Shown: positions 1 through 8,425 of the stretch, piece by piece | Numbering within the stretch: the first letter of the stretch is position 1 | Layout: every line of letters starts with the position of its first letter | Origin: UBA9300 sp032260385 | GTDB lineage: Bacteria > Bacteroidota > Bacteroidia > Bacteroidales > VadinHA17 | Direction of reading: 5' to 3' | NCBI GenBank assembly: GCA_032260385.1 | Contig: JAVVEL010000004.1 | Span: 1-64,000, forward strand | Length of the DNA stretch: 64,000 bases | Made by a program: the position numbers and the translations under genes | Notes under the pieces: model-generated | Databases searched by the model: none | Seen by the model: the letters and a program-made list of their open reading frames with translations, nothing else | What the model was told of the DNA's origin: nothing

Positions 1-840
1 GTGCCCTGGCAGATGATGTGCGAAAGAAAAAATGCACGTTTGAGGGTCATTCCAGTAAATGATGACGGAACCCTGCGTCTTGAGGAAGTGGATCACCTTC
101 TGACGGAAAAAACAAAAATTGTGGCGGTAAGCCAGGTATCAAATGCCCTCGGTGTTAAAGTACCGGTGAGAAAGATTATTGAAAAGGCCCATGAGAAGAA
201 CATACCTGTCCTGATCGACGGAGCTCAGGGTGTGCAACATGGTAATGTGGATGTGAGAGAACTGGATTGTGATTTCTATGTTTTTTCCGGGCATAAGGTA
301 TATGGTCCAACCGGGATAGGAGTACTGTACGGTAAAAAGGAATGGCTCGAAAAATTACCACCCTACCAGGGAGGAGGCGATATGGTTGACCGTGTTACCT
401 TTGAGAAAACAAGCTATAATAAGCTTCCTTTTAAATTTGAAGCAGGGACGGTAAACTTTGTGGGAGCAATTGGCCTTGCCGCTGCCCTTGACTATATTGA
501 GGTAATCGGGATGGACAATATTGTCAGGCAGGAGGCTGATCTTGCAGGATATGCCGGTGAAAGAATGGAAGCAGCAGGGGGAATAAGGATTTATGGCAAT
601 ACGCGGGATAAGATTTCAATAATATCTTTCCTTATTGACAAAATACATCCCTATGATGCAGGAATGATTCTTGACAAAATGGGGATTGCCGTGAGAACGG
701 GATCGCATTGTGCCCAGCCCATAATGACCAGGTTTGGAATTGACGGGACCATACGTGCTTCAATGTGTTTCTATAATACAAGGGAAGAAATAGATATACT
801 TATCGGGGGAATAGAAAAAGTAAAGAGCATGATGTTATGA
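1..840 (+). CDS. sufS: SufS cysteine desulfurase, 5'-truncated by window edge
   Basis: C-terminal 279 codons of a class-V PLP-dependent cysteine desulfurase, which takes sulfur from L-cysteine for Fe-S cluster assembly. The frame is open from base 1 and the first residues (VPWQM) match an internal SufS segment, so roughly 125 N-terminal residues lie outside the window and the GTG at 1 is not the true start. Visible are the PLP lysine in FSGHK (Lys99 of this fragment) and the persulfide-forming cysteine in RTGSHCAQP (Cys237). The RTGxHC context indicates SufS rather than IscS. The stop overlaps the start of sufE by 4 bases (ATGA), so the two genes are translationally coupled. Confidence 0.95.
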   Translation: MPWQMMCERKNARLRVIPVNDDGTLRLEEVDHLLTEKTKIVAVSQVSNALGVKVPVRKIIEKAHEKNIPVLIDGAQGVQHGNVDVRELDCDFYVFSGHKVYGPTGIGVLYGKKEWLEKLPPYQGGGDMVDRVTFEKTSYNKLPFKFEAGTVNFVGAIGLAAALDYIEVIGMDNIVRQEADLAGYAGERMEAAGGIRIYGNTRDKISIISFLIDKIHPYDAGMILDKMGIAVRTGSHCAQPIMTRFGIDGTIRASMCFYNTREEIDILIGGIEKVKSMML

Positions 841-1277
841 GTTACCATGATTTAACAGTCAGTGAAGTGCAGGATGAAATAATAAATGAATTTTCCCTGT
901 TTGACGACTGGATGGACAGGTATGACCATCTTATCGAAGAAGGTAAGGAACTTCCCCTTATGGATGAAAAGTACAGGAAGAGTGACTACCTGGTAGAGGG
1001 TTGCCAGTCAAGGGCATGGCTTTATCCTGAATTTTCAGATGGGAAAGTACATTTCAAAGCCGACAGTGACGCAATAATTGTCAGGGGCATAATAGCACTC
1101 CTTGTAAAAGTCTTATCAGGGAGGACCCCCGATGAAATAATAGATGCTGACTTATATTTCATTGAAAAAACCGGACTGAGACAAAATCTTTCACCTACAA
1201 GGTCAAACGGCCTGCTGGCTATGCTTAAACAGATGAAATTGTATGCAATAGCCTATAAGGCAAAAAAGGAAAGCTGA
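837..1277 (+). CDS. sufE: SufE sulfur acceptor
   Basis: 146-residue SufE, normal length for the family. It accepts the persulfide sulfur from SufS and raises its activity before sulfur passes to the SufB scaffold. The acceptor cysteine is Cys56 in YLVEGCQSRAW, the diagnostic SufE motif. It follows sufS with a 4-base ATGA overlap, and a DUF59/MIP18 gene follows after 7 bases. The order fits the end of a suf operon whose sufBCD part should lie upstream of the window. Confidence 0.95.
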   Translation: MSYHDLTVSEVQDEIINEFSLFDDWMDRYDHLIEEGKELPLMDEKYRKSDYLVEGCQSRAWLYPEFSDGKVHFKADSDAIIVRGIIALLVKVLSGRTPDEIIDADLYFIEKTGLRQNLSPTRSNGLLAMLKQMKLYAIAYKAKKES

Positions 1278-1284
1278 AAATAAT

Positions 1285-1605
1285 ATGGGAAACAATGATT
1301 ATCTAGAAACCGAAGGCAGGATCATAGAAGCTCTGAAAACCATTTATGATCCTGAAATACCTGTCAATATCTATGACCTGGGACTGATATACGAAGTAAG
1401 CATGGACGAAAAAAAAGTGGCTAACATAGTTATGACCCTTACGGCTCCCAACTGTCCCATGGCAGAGATGCTGGTTGAAGAAGTTAAATACAAGGTTGCG
1501 GGCACAAAAGGGGTTAAAGACTGTAATCTGACCCTTACATTTGATCCTCCCTGGGATAGAAGCATGATGACCGACGAGGCAAAGCTTGAACTGGGATTTC
1601 TTTAA
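1285..1605 (+). CDS. MIP18/DUF59 family Fe-S assembly protein (SufT/PaaD-like)
   Basis: 106-residue single-domain protein of the MIP18 (DUF59) family. Characteristic stretches are DPEIPVNIYDLGLIYEV near residue 20, LTAPNCPMAE with the conserved cysteine in the middle, and FDPPWDRSMM near the end. Family members such as SufT help Fe-S cluster assembly or carriage, although the exact step is not settled. Its position 7 bases after sufE supports an Fe-S maturation role and argues against a phenylacetate-pathway PaaD. The C-terminal EAKLELGFL tail is typical of the suf-linked subgroup. Confidence 0.85.
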   Translation: MGNNDYLETEGRIIEALKTIYDPEIPVNIYDLGLIYEVSMDEKKVANIVMTLTAPNCPMAEMLVEEVKYKVAGTKGVKDCNLTLTFDPPWDRSMMTDEAKLELGFL

Positions 1606-1615
1606 TTAATATACA

Positions 1616-2527
1616 ATGTCAGTTAAGCCTGAGTTAAGCCGTAAAATAAAAGAAAAGGCAGCCGGGCTCGGTTTTGATCTGTGCGGGATAGCACGCCTGA
1701 GGCCCCTGGATGAACACAGTGAAAATATCAGGAACTGGCTCGAAAAGGGATATCATGCGGGCATGAATTACATGTCAAATAATTTTGAAAAACGTATCGA
1801 TCCCTCCCTGCTGGTCGCTGATGCCCGTTCACTCATTGTGGTTGCTATGAATCACTACCGCCACTATAATCCCGGGGAGGATAAACCGGTGTTTTCCAGG
1901 TATGCCCTGGGAAAGGATTATCATAAGGTTCTGAAAGACCGCCTCTACCTCCTGCTGGATTTTATTAAGCATGAATCAGCCGGTGTAAAAGGAAGGGTTT
2001 TTGTTGATACAGCCCCCGTGCTGGAAAGAGCATGGGCCGTTGAAGCAGGACTTGGATGGACAGGCAGGAACAGCATGCTCATAAACAGGGATAAAGGTTC
2101 CTATATCTTCCTGGGCCTGCTCATTGTAAATGCCCGGCTTGAGTACGACAGCCCGGCACCCAAAGATTATTGCGGTTCCTGCAGGAAATGCATTGATGCC
2201 TGTCCCACAGAGGCCATAATGGAAAGCCGCATGATTGATTCAAATAAATGTCTTTCCTACCTGACAATAGAGAATAAGGGGGAATTTCCCCGTGAGTATG
2301 CTGAAAAAAAAGGAAAAATAATATTTGGCTGTGATATTTGCCAGGAAGTGTGCCCATGGAATAATAAGGTAAAAGAAACAATGCTGGAGGAATTTAAACC
2401 AATGCCGGAAATACTTGATTACAATGCACAGCAGTGGAGGAAGATCACAGAAGAGGAATTTTACTCGATATTTAAGGATAGTGCTGTTCTCAGGGCAGGA
2501 TATAAGGGGTTTATCAGAAATATTTAA
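1616..2527 (+). CDS. queG: Epoxyqueuosine reductase QueG
   Basis: 303-residue cobalamin- and Fe-S-dependent enzyme that reduces epoxyqueuosine to queuosine in tRNA. The eight cysteines of two [4Fe-4S] clusters are present: C186, C189, C192 and C196 in CGSCRKCIDACP, then C212, C239, C242 and C246 in CDICQEVCPWN. The catalytic aspartate is in VFVDTAPVLERAWA (Asp131). Length is slightly short of some family members because the C-terminal HEAT-like region is reduced. It starts 10 bases after the DUF59 gene and may share its transcript, which would put an Fe-S enzyme beside its cofactor machinery. Confidence 0.93.
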   Translation: MSVKPELSRKIKEKAAGLGFDLCGIARLRPLDEHSENIRNWLEKGYHAGMNYMSNNFEKRIDPSLLVADARSLIVVAMNHYRHYNPGEDKPVFSRYALGKDYHKVLKDRLYLLLDFIKHESAGVKGRVFVDTAPVLERAWAVEAGLGWTGRNSMLINRDKGSYIFLGLLIVNARLEYDSPAPKDYCGSCRKCIDACPTEAIMESRMIDSNKCLSYLTIENKGEFPREYAEKKGKIIFGCDICQEVCPWNNKVKETMLEEFKPMPEILDYNAQQWRKITEEEFYSIFKDSAVLRAGYKGFIRNI

Positions 2528-2723
2528 ATGGTGATTCAGGGTCGGATCCTTCACAAATAAAAGAGCAACTGACTCCCAATTTCATAATCAGGGATACAAG
2601 CATAAATACACCTGTTTCATGCGAAATTGTTATCTGGGACAAAAAAAGTGATAATAATATTAAGGCATCATTACCCTGAACCTGAAATAACCGGATATTT
2701 ATGTAATTTTATATTCGTTTTTA

Positions 2724-3458
2724 ATGAAATTAAGATTACTTAAATATCTTCTCCTTTTATGTGTCTGGCTTGGAGCTTTTCCTTTTGCCCGGGCTCAGCC
2801 TTCCCTTTCAATATACCTTGAATCAGGTGAAAACAATGTATCGGAGGGCTTGTTTATAAGAACAGCAGCGTTTGGTGAATACAGATTTGGGAAAAACAGC
2901 TTGAGAGGTGGATTACAGCTTGACCTGAAAGGACCCGGGACAAAATTCCTGACAGGTGCTTCCATAAATCTGGCCAGGGAATTCTCAATAAGGGAATTTC
3001 CGTTTGAGATACATGCATTATACAGCCATAACAGGTTTTCCGAATTATTGTATGAATATAATCTGGGCGTGGTTTGCAAAGTAAACATCCGTAATCTTAC
3101 CTTCAGGCTCGGCAATAATTTCAGAACCTATGGACTAACAAAGTACGCGGTGAGGGAATATGCTGTTGACAGTGATAATAAGATACATGAAAACTTCAAC
3201 CTGATGTACCTTGTGGCTTATCATCTGAATCCGGCTGAACATTACTGGAATGTTTCCTTATCAGTTACCAATATCGATCATTTTATTATCGAACAGGAAA
3301 CCAATCCGGTGCTTTTTTTACGCGGGGAGTATAATATTAGTAGCCCGCTTACCGTGTTTGCTGAATTATGGTATAAAACTGCGGGTTCATTTAATTTAAG
3401 TATTAATTACTTCGGGTTTTTCTTCAGAACGGGTCTTATATGGAACATAAACTTGTGA
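2724..3458 (+). CDS. Secreted beta-rich protein, probably outer membrane
   Basis: 244-residue protein not assigned to a family. Residues 1-24 form a signal peptide (hydrophobic LLLLCVWLGAFPF, then ARAQ). The rest is rich in alternating hydrophobic/polar strands with many Tyr, Phe and Asn (such as RLGNNFRTYGL and AELWYKTAGSF) and ends in an aromatic-rich strand, which suggests a small outer-membrane beta-barrel. Its last 19 bases overlap the next gene, so the two are probably expressed together. A TATATTCG sequence 8 bases before the start resembles the phylum's -7 element. Confidence 0.6.
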   Translation: MKLRLLKYLLLLCVWLGAFPFARAQPSLSIYLESGENNVSEGLFIRTAAFGEYRFGKNSLRGGLQLDLKGPGTKFLTGASINLAREFSIREFPFEIHALYSHNRFSELLYEYNLGVVCKVNIRNLTFRLGNNFRTYGLTKYAVREYAVDSDNKIHENFNLMYLVAYHLNPAEHYWNVSLSVTNIDHFIIEQETNPVLFLRGEYNISSPLTVFAELWYKTAGSFNLSINYFGFFFRTGLIWNINL

Positions 3459-4291
3459 AAAGTTTTCTTGTCATAATTCTGCTTTCCGTCTTCCTATACG
3501 CATGCGAGAAGGTTGATATGAGAGGAATGTTCCTTTCTTACGAGCCGGTGAACTCCCGTTTTGAGCAGTCAATGGAGTGGAATAGTACACATCCCTTTAA
3601 GGAGCTAGTTGTTCCCTCGGATGAATATACCATCTTTGCTATGAGCGACAGTCATGTGGGCGGCACACAGAACCTGGATACATTCTTCGAAAATGCTGTA
3701 TCTGCGAATGCCGTTGCAGCGGTAATGACCGGTGATTTAACAACGGGGCAGGCTTATGATTACGAGGTTTTTGAACAGCACCTGCCGGATCCGCTATCAA
3801 TTGCTCTCTTCCCCGTTGTGGGAAACCATGACCTGTATTTTAACGGGTGGGATCAGTTCAATTCAAGATTCGGTTCCTCTACTTACCTGTTCACAATAAT
3901 TACACCTGCAGGGAAAGATCTTTTTATCTGCCTCGACTCAGGTGGCGGTACTATAGGTAGTAAACAGCTTGACTGGTTGAAGGATATACTTGAGACAGAG
4001 CGACCTGACTGCCGTCGTTGTATCATATTTACACATAATAACCTGTTTCGTTTCAGGCGAACTGCCGCAACATCACCGCTTGTTGAAGAGTTACATGTGT
4101 TAATGGACCTGTTTATCCGGCACAAGGTGGATATGGTGGTAACAGGTCATGACCACAGGAAGGCTTCAGGGCTTATTGGTAGTACAATCCTTATAATTCT
4201 TGATGCCCTGCTGGATGGTTACAGCGATGCAAGTTATATGGAAATAAGAATTACTGACGGGGGAATTGATTACTCATTTATTAACCTGTGA
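3440..4291 (+). CDS. Lipoprotein calcineurin-like metallophosphoesterase
   Basis: 283 residues with a lipoprotein signal peptide (lipobox LYAC, Cys22), so it is membrane-anchored outside the cytoplasm. The metal-binding blocks of the calcineurin-like phosphoesterase superfamily appear in order: MSDSHVGG, MTGDL, GNHDLYFNG, FTHNN and TGHDHR. All metal ligands expected of an active two-metal hydrolase seem present. The substrate (phosphodiester, phosphomonoester or nucleotide) cannot be told. It overlaps the upstream beta-barrel-like gene by 19 bases in another frame, an arrangement that suggests coupled translation. Confidence 0.82.
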   Translation: MEHKLVKSFLVIILLSVFLYACEKVDMRGMFLSYEPVNSRFEQSMEWNSTHPFKELVVPSDEYTIFAMSDSHVGGTQNLDTFFENAVSANAVAAVMTGDLTTGQAYDYEVFEQHLPDPLSIALFPVVGNHDLYFNGWDQFNSRFGSSTYLFTIITPAGKDLFICLDSGGGTIGSKQLDWLKDILETERPDCRRCIIFTHNNLFRFRRTAATSPLVEELHVLMDLFIRHKVDMVVTGHDHRKASGLIGSTILIILDALLDGYSDASYMEIRITDGGIDYSFINL

Positions 4292-4321
4292 ATTATTTGA
4301 GAAAAGCATAAAGAGATAGTA

Positions 4322-5131
4322 ATGTCATTTGCTGAAAGAGTCATACAGTTTAACCAGGAGCTTGATTTTACCGGGACCTTACCCCCCGGCATAAAGCTTA
4401 TGAACCCCTTCAGGCAAAATCCGGAAATCCTGCCTGTCAGCAGCGCCTTTTACAGGAAGTTCTATGATGATAATAATCCAAGGAAGCTTATCCTGGGGAT
4501 TAACCCCGGACGCCTGGGAGCAGGGGCAACAGGTATACCCTTTACCGATACAAAGAGGCTTTCAGGGATATGTGATATTGAAATTGAATCAATAAGCACC
4601 CATGAGCCCTCATCGGTATTTGTATACGAAGTAATTGACAGTTACGGGGGACCAAAAGCATTCTACAGGGATTTCTTCATAAGCTCTTTATGCCCCCTGG
4701 GTTTCGTCAGGAAAAACCCTAAGGGAAACTGGGTTAACTGCAACTACTATGATTATGAAAATTTATACATTGCNNNNNNNNNNNNNNNNNNNNNNNNNNN
4801 NNNNNNNNNNNNNNNNNNNNNNNNNNNNNNNNNNNNNNNNNNNNNNNNNNNNNNNNNNNNNNNNNNNNNNNNAGTTGAGCAATTTATGATTTCAAGCCTT
4901 AAGAAACAGATTGGCTTTGGGATTGACACCGGCGTTTGCTATATCCTGGGGAAGAAAAATGCAAAATACTTTGAGAGACTGAATGCCAGGGTAAAACTTT
5001 TTAGCTCTGTTGAGGCTCTTGACCATCCCCGGTTTATTGAGCAATACAGATCAAAGTACCGGGATGAGTATATAAATCAATATCTTAAGGTGCTCTATAA
5101 AGTATTTAACAGGCGTGTTCAGAGATTATAA
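4322..5131 (+). CDS. SMUG2-like uracil-DNA glycosylase family protein (DUF4918), interrupted by Ns
   Basis: Recognised by MNPF near residue 27 and by ILGINPGRLGAGATGIPFTD, the active-site motif 1 of the SMUG2/DUF4918 branch of the uracil-DNA glycosylase superfamily, which excises damaged bases. The C-terminal half carries LDHPRFIEQYR, matching the HP-containing motif 2 region. Ninety-nine Ns (4774-4872) remove about 33 residues from the middle. The frame is open on both sides of the gap and stays in register if the gap length is right, so the gene is probably intact in the organism. It lies 30 bases after the phosphoesterase. Confidence 0.8.
   Translation: MSFAERVIQFNQELDFTGTLPPGIKLMNPFRQNPEILPVSSAFYRKFYDDNNPRKLILGINPGRLGAGATGIPFTDTKRLSGICDIEIESISTHEPSSVFVYEVIDSYGGPKAFYRDFFISSLCPLGFVRKNPKGNWVNCNYYDYENLYIXXXXXXXXXXXXXXXXXXXXXXXXXXXXXXXXXXVEQFMISSLKKQIGFGIDTGVCYILGKKNAKYFERLNARVKLFSSVEALDHPRFIEQYRSKYRDEYINQYLKVLYKVFNRRVQRL
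4774..4872. other. Assembly gap (99 N)
   Basis: A run of 99 undetermined bases inside the SMUG2-like glycosylase gene. Coding sequence on both sides is in the same frame. Whether 99 is a measured or placeholder length cannot be told. Confidence 1.
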
Positions 5132-5156
5132 AAAAATTATACCTTAGTTACATCAA

Positions 5157-6026
5157 ATGAATACACATGCACAAAGGGAAAAGAAAGCAGTGGCTACTAC
5201 TTCTGTAGTAGCTGCACTCTTTCTTACGGGATTTAAACTGGTAGTGGGAATTATAACGGGCAGCCTTGGTATTCTCTCTGAAGCCCTGCATTCGGCACTG
5301 GACCTGGTGGCAGCAGGAATTACATGGTTTGCTGTAAGGGTCTCGGACAAGCCTGCAGACAGGGACCATCAGTACGGTCACGGTAAGGTTGAGAACCTGT
5401 CAGCCCTGATAGAGACATTCCTCCTGTTAATAACCTGTGCCTGGATCATTTATGAAGCAGTAAGCAGGTTGATTTCCGGTGAGACACATATAGAGGTAAC
5501 GGTTTGGAGTTATATTGTTGTTATAAGCTCCATAATAATCGATATATCAAGATCACGTGCGCTTAAGCGGGTAGCCATAAAACATAACAGCCAGGCGCTG
5601 GAAGCGGATGCCCTGCATTTTTCAACCGATGTATGGAGCTCGTCTGTAGTACTGCTGGGAATTATCTGTGCAAATTTCGGTATTTATGTGGCCGACAGTA
5701 TTGCTGCCCTGGGAGTTGCCTTAATTGTAATTTATATTTCATATAAACTGGGAAGCAGGGCTATAAATGTTCTTCTCGACCGTGTGCCGGCAGAAACCTA
5801 CGAAAAAATAAAAACAATCCTGGACAATTTTCCGGATATAGAACGATATCATGACCTGAAGGTCAGAGCAGCGGGAGCGGAGATTTTTGCCGAGCTGAAT
5901 ATCCATGTAAATAAAGAAATGGACATACTCCGGTCGCATGATATTTCTACAAGAATAGAGGAAATGATCAAATCAGAAATCCCCCGCTGCCATGTGCATG
6001 TTCATATTGAACCGGAGGAATACTGA
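5157..6026 (+). CDS. Cation diffusion facilitator (CDF) transporter
   Basis: 289-residue inner-membrane metal/proton antiporter of the CDF family (Zn, Fe, Mn or Co export). It has about six hydrophobic segments in residues 12-190 and a cytoplasmic C-terminal domain ending in HVHVHIEPEEY. The two metal-site HxxxD motifs are H45-D49 (ALHSALD) and H154-D158 (ALHFSTD), with the conserved HGKVEN at 75-80. An HxxxD pair, instead of DxxxD, favours Zn/Fe-type members. It follows the glycosylase by 25 bases and may be co-transcribed. Confidence 0.92.
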   Translation: MNTHAQREKKAVATTSVVAALFLTGFKLVVGIITGSLGILSEALHSALDLVAAGITWFAVRVSDKPADRDHQYGHGKVENLSALIETFLLLITCAWIIYEAVSRLISGETHIEVTVWSYIVVISSIIIDISRSRALKRVAIKHNSQALEADALHFSTDVWSSSVVLLGIICANFGIYVADSIAALGVALIVIYISYKLGSRAINVLLDRVPAETYEKIKTILDNFPDIERYHDLKVRAAGAEIFAELNIHVNKEMDILRSHDISTRIEEMIKSEIPRCHVHVHIEPEEY

Positions 6027-6051
6027 GCAGGGTGTTAAATAATAACTGTCT

Positions 6052-6930
6052 CTAGAATTTGTAGGTAAACCCGATGCCCAGAATTTCCTTGAACTGTACT
6101 TTCGAACCACGGGAAATTCCTTCCGGGTCCACCCAGTCAATATCATCATCGTATATAAGATGAGTGCTGATATTTGCAGAGAGGTACTCATTAATTTTCA
6201 TATTCAGCAGAGCCTTCCAGCTGATATCAATATTCTGAGGCTTATTTAAGTAATTGGAAAAAAGGTCAATGGTAGAGGTCAGGTTAACATTTTCCATCAG
6301 GTCCTTATTTATTCCAACCTGCACCAGTCCGCCAAATTCAGACCTTGTTGTTTTACCCGGTTCAAGCCCGAAGCTGCCCACATTTGACAGGCTGTCCTGT
6401 GTAACTATGGTCATCTTGCCGCTTAACGGTGAAATTGAAAAGAAAAATGAGTCATCCACCTTATATTCCATCCCTATTGACAGGATGAGATAGCCCGGGG
6501 AAAGGAAGTCAGAGATTACCACCCTTCCGGCTTCCGTCTGTTGGTAACCTTCAGTAAACTGTGTTTTGAAATTCAGCATACTGCTCAAAAACCAGTTGCC
6601 CTTCACGTTACGGCCATATTTCGAAAGCAGGTCCAGGTGATCATCTGTCTTTTTCGCAGAGGCTTCCCCTGTTTTTTGTATCCCGTAACCAATATCCAGA
6701 GTGTTTGCCCATGAATTCTTATCCTTTGTATAGTTAAAATTTAAGGCTGCCAGTCCATTTATGGCATAGGAGCTTTCCCCTCCCTGTGCCCAGTTTGTAA
6801 GACTTACCTGTGAAAAGTTCAGGCTTGTCAGTCCATTACAGGTCCATGGACCCTCAATTGTGGCAGTGTCCTGCGATATTGCTGCTATGGTAAATAATAA
6901 AGCAGCAACCAGTGTAATGAGCTTTTTCAT
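6052..6930 (-). CDS. DUF3078 outer-membrane-type protein
   Basis: 292 residues. Signal peptide at 1-19 (LVAALLFTIAAIS, cleavage before QD). The mature part starts with the pattern of Bacteroidota DUF3078 proteins: WTCNGLTSLNFSQVSLTNWA and GGESSYAINGL, then many amphipathic strands with Lys/Asn turns, ending in the aromatic strand GIGFTYKF. It is probably an outer-membrane beta-barrel, and the family's function is unknown. It lies 2 bases downstream of the MscS channel gene on the same strand, so the two form one transcription unit. Confidence 0.8.
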   Translation of the reverse strand: MKKLITLVAALLFTIAAISQDTATIEGPWTCNGLTSLNFSQVSLTNWAQGGESSYAINGLAALNFNYTKDKNSWANTLDIGYGIQKTGEASAKKTDDHLDLLSKYGRNVKGNWFLSSMLNFKTQFTEGYQQTEAGRVVISDFLSPGYLILSIGMEYKVDDSFFFSISPLSGKMTIVTQDSLSNVGSFGLEPGKTTRSEFGGLVQVGINKDLMENVNLTSTIDLFSNYLNKPQNIDISWKALLNMKINEYLSANISTHLIYDDDIDWVDPEGISRGSKVQFKEILGIGFTYKF

Positions 6931-6932
6931 TT

Positions 6933-7763
6933 TTAATCGTGTTTGTATAAATGCACATCCTGCTGTGGGAACGGAATGCTTATTCCTTCTCTGTCGAAAG
7001 CTTTTTTTACTTTTTCGTTGGTGTCGAAAAAAACATTCCAGTAATCACCTGAATTTACCCACACCCTTGTAGCGAAATCAACGGAACTGTCACCAAGGTT
7101 TGATATTTTCACCAGTGGTTCAGGATCTTTCAGTATCCTTTCATCGTCATTTATTATTTTCATTATTACACTCCTTGCCTTGTCAATATCATCACTGTAA
7201 GCTATGCCGAAAGTGAAATCAACCCTTCTTGTTTCCTGAGTTGAATAGTTGGTAAGTGCATTCACGGCAATAGGGGAGTTAGGAATGATAACAGTCTGAT
7301 TATCAGGAGTTGTAAGGACTGTGGTAAATATCTGTATTTCTTTCACGGTTCCGCTAAAGCCCTGTGTTGTTATATAATCACCTACCTTGTAAGGTTTAAA
7401 TAGAAGGATGATTACTCCCCCGGCAAAATTCTGCAGGGTGCCCTGAAGGGCCAGACCGACAGCCAGGCCGGCCGCACCCAGTACAGCAATGAATGATGTC
7501 ATCTGGATACCAATCATGCTCAGTATACTTATTAGAAGCAGTACTTTGAGTGTAATGGAAATAAGATTTCTGAGGAAGGGTAGAAGTGAGTCACCAACGT
7601 TTCCCTTTTTCATCATTCTCACAGCCCCCCTGGTCAGAGCTTTAATAACTATTAAACCAACAACCAGTACTACGATGGCAAGCACCAGCTTCAGACCATA
7701 AGTGGTGGCCAGTTCGGCAATATTACTCAGTAAGGCATCAAGATCAATGTTTGATTTCTCCAT
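6933..7763 (-). CDS. Small-conductance mechanosensitive channel (MscS family)
   Basis: 276 residues, the size of E. coli MscS. There are three hydrophobic segments near residues 22-44, 66-88 and 91-118. The third carries the glycine/alanine-rich pore helix (GAAGLAVGLALQGTLQN), followed by the FKPYKVGDYI beta-domain signature. The channel opens under membrane tension on hypo-osmotic shock to release solutes. The 3' end is 2 bases from the DUF3078 gene. A perfect TAGTTTTG -7 element (7819-7826) lies about 55 bases upstream. Confidence 0.93.
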   Translation of the reverse strand: MEKSNIDLDALLSNIAELATTYGLKLVLAIVVLVVGLIVIKALTRGAVRMMKKGNVGDSLLPFLRNLISITLKVLLLISILSMIGIQMTSFIAVLGAAGLAVGLALQGTLQNFAGGVIILLFKPYKVGDYITTQGFSGTVKEIQIFTTVLTTPDNQTVIIPNSPIAVNALTNYSTQETRRVDFTFGIAYSDDIDKARSVIMKIINDDERILKDPEPLVKISNLGDSSVDFATRVWVNSGDYWNVFFDTNEKVKKAFDREGISIPFPQQDVHLYKHD

Positions 7764-7818
7764 AAGGCTTTATTATTTCTAATTATCAATTATGTTCCGG
7801 TTTCGCTTAAAGAGGTTG

Positions 7819-7826
7819 CAAAACTA
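7819..7826 (-). promoter_or_regulatory. -7 element (TAGTTTTG) for the mscS/DUF3078 unit
   Basis: On the minus strand the sequence fits TAnnTTTG, the Bacteroidota primary-sigma -7 consensus. It sits about 55 bases before the MscS start. No TTG is seen at the -33 distance, so the match is partial. Confidence 0.35.
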
Positions 7827-7930
7827 ATGGATATATTCTTTAAAAAAAACTGGACCTTAAAGATTGCACGAGAAAAATTCAGGAGGCAAGTGCAACTATA
7901 GGCTTAGAACCAGGAATATGAATCTATCAA

Positions 7931-8344
7931 CTAGGATTCTATAATTGTTACGGCTATTTCCCTCCTGGTACGTGGGCCGTCAAACTCACAAAAAAATATG
8001 TTTTGCCAGGTTCCCAGGGCCAATTTCCCGTTTATCAAGGGGATAGTCTCGGAGGGGCCCACGAGGCCGGATTTAAGATGGCTGTCTCCATTATTATCCT
8101 GTCTGTCATGTTCCCAGACACCGGGTGGAATCAGCCTTGCCAGGAGGTTAACCACATCAGTCTGAACCGATTCATCCCAGTTCTCCTGTATCATTATTGC
8201 AGAAGTTGCACCCCTGGTAAATATATTGACCAGGCCATTTTCAATGCCAGATTGTTTTATGATTTTATTAACCTCCGGTCCAATATCATATAGACAATTC
8301 CTCTGCCTCGTGCTTATGGTAATAATTTCTGTCATATCGTCCAT
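7931..8344 (-). CDS. YjbQ/UPF0047 family protein
   Basis: 137 residues covering the whole single-domain UPF0047 (YjbQ) family, some members of which show weak thiamine-phosphate synthase activity. Typical features are TRGATSAIMIQENWDESV in the middle, HLKSGLVGPSETIPLINGKL, then LGTWQNIFFCEFDGPR. The conserved His of the HLK segment and the Glu of QEN are metal-binding candidates. The physiological role of the family remains unclear. It stands alone, with 167 bases to the mscS gene and an ECF sigma gene divergent on the other side. Confidence 0.88.
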   Translation of the reverse strand: MDDMTEIITISTRQRNCLYDIGPEVNKIIKQSGIENGLVNIFTRGATSAIMIQENWDESVQTDVVNLLARLIPPGVWEHDRQDNNGDSHLKSGLVGPSETIPLINGKLALGTWQNIFFCEFDGPRTRREIAVTIIES

Positions 8345-8425
8345 GTTAACATATAAATATACTAAAAAAACAGGGAAATTTTTACCTTACACCCTTTCAA
8401 TCGTATTATAGTAAAACCGGACACT

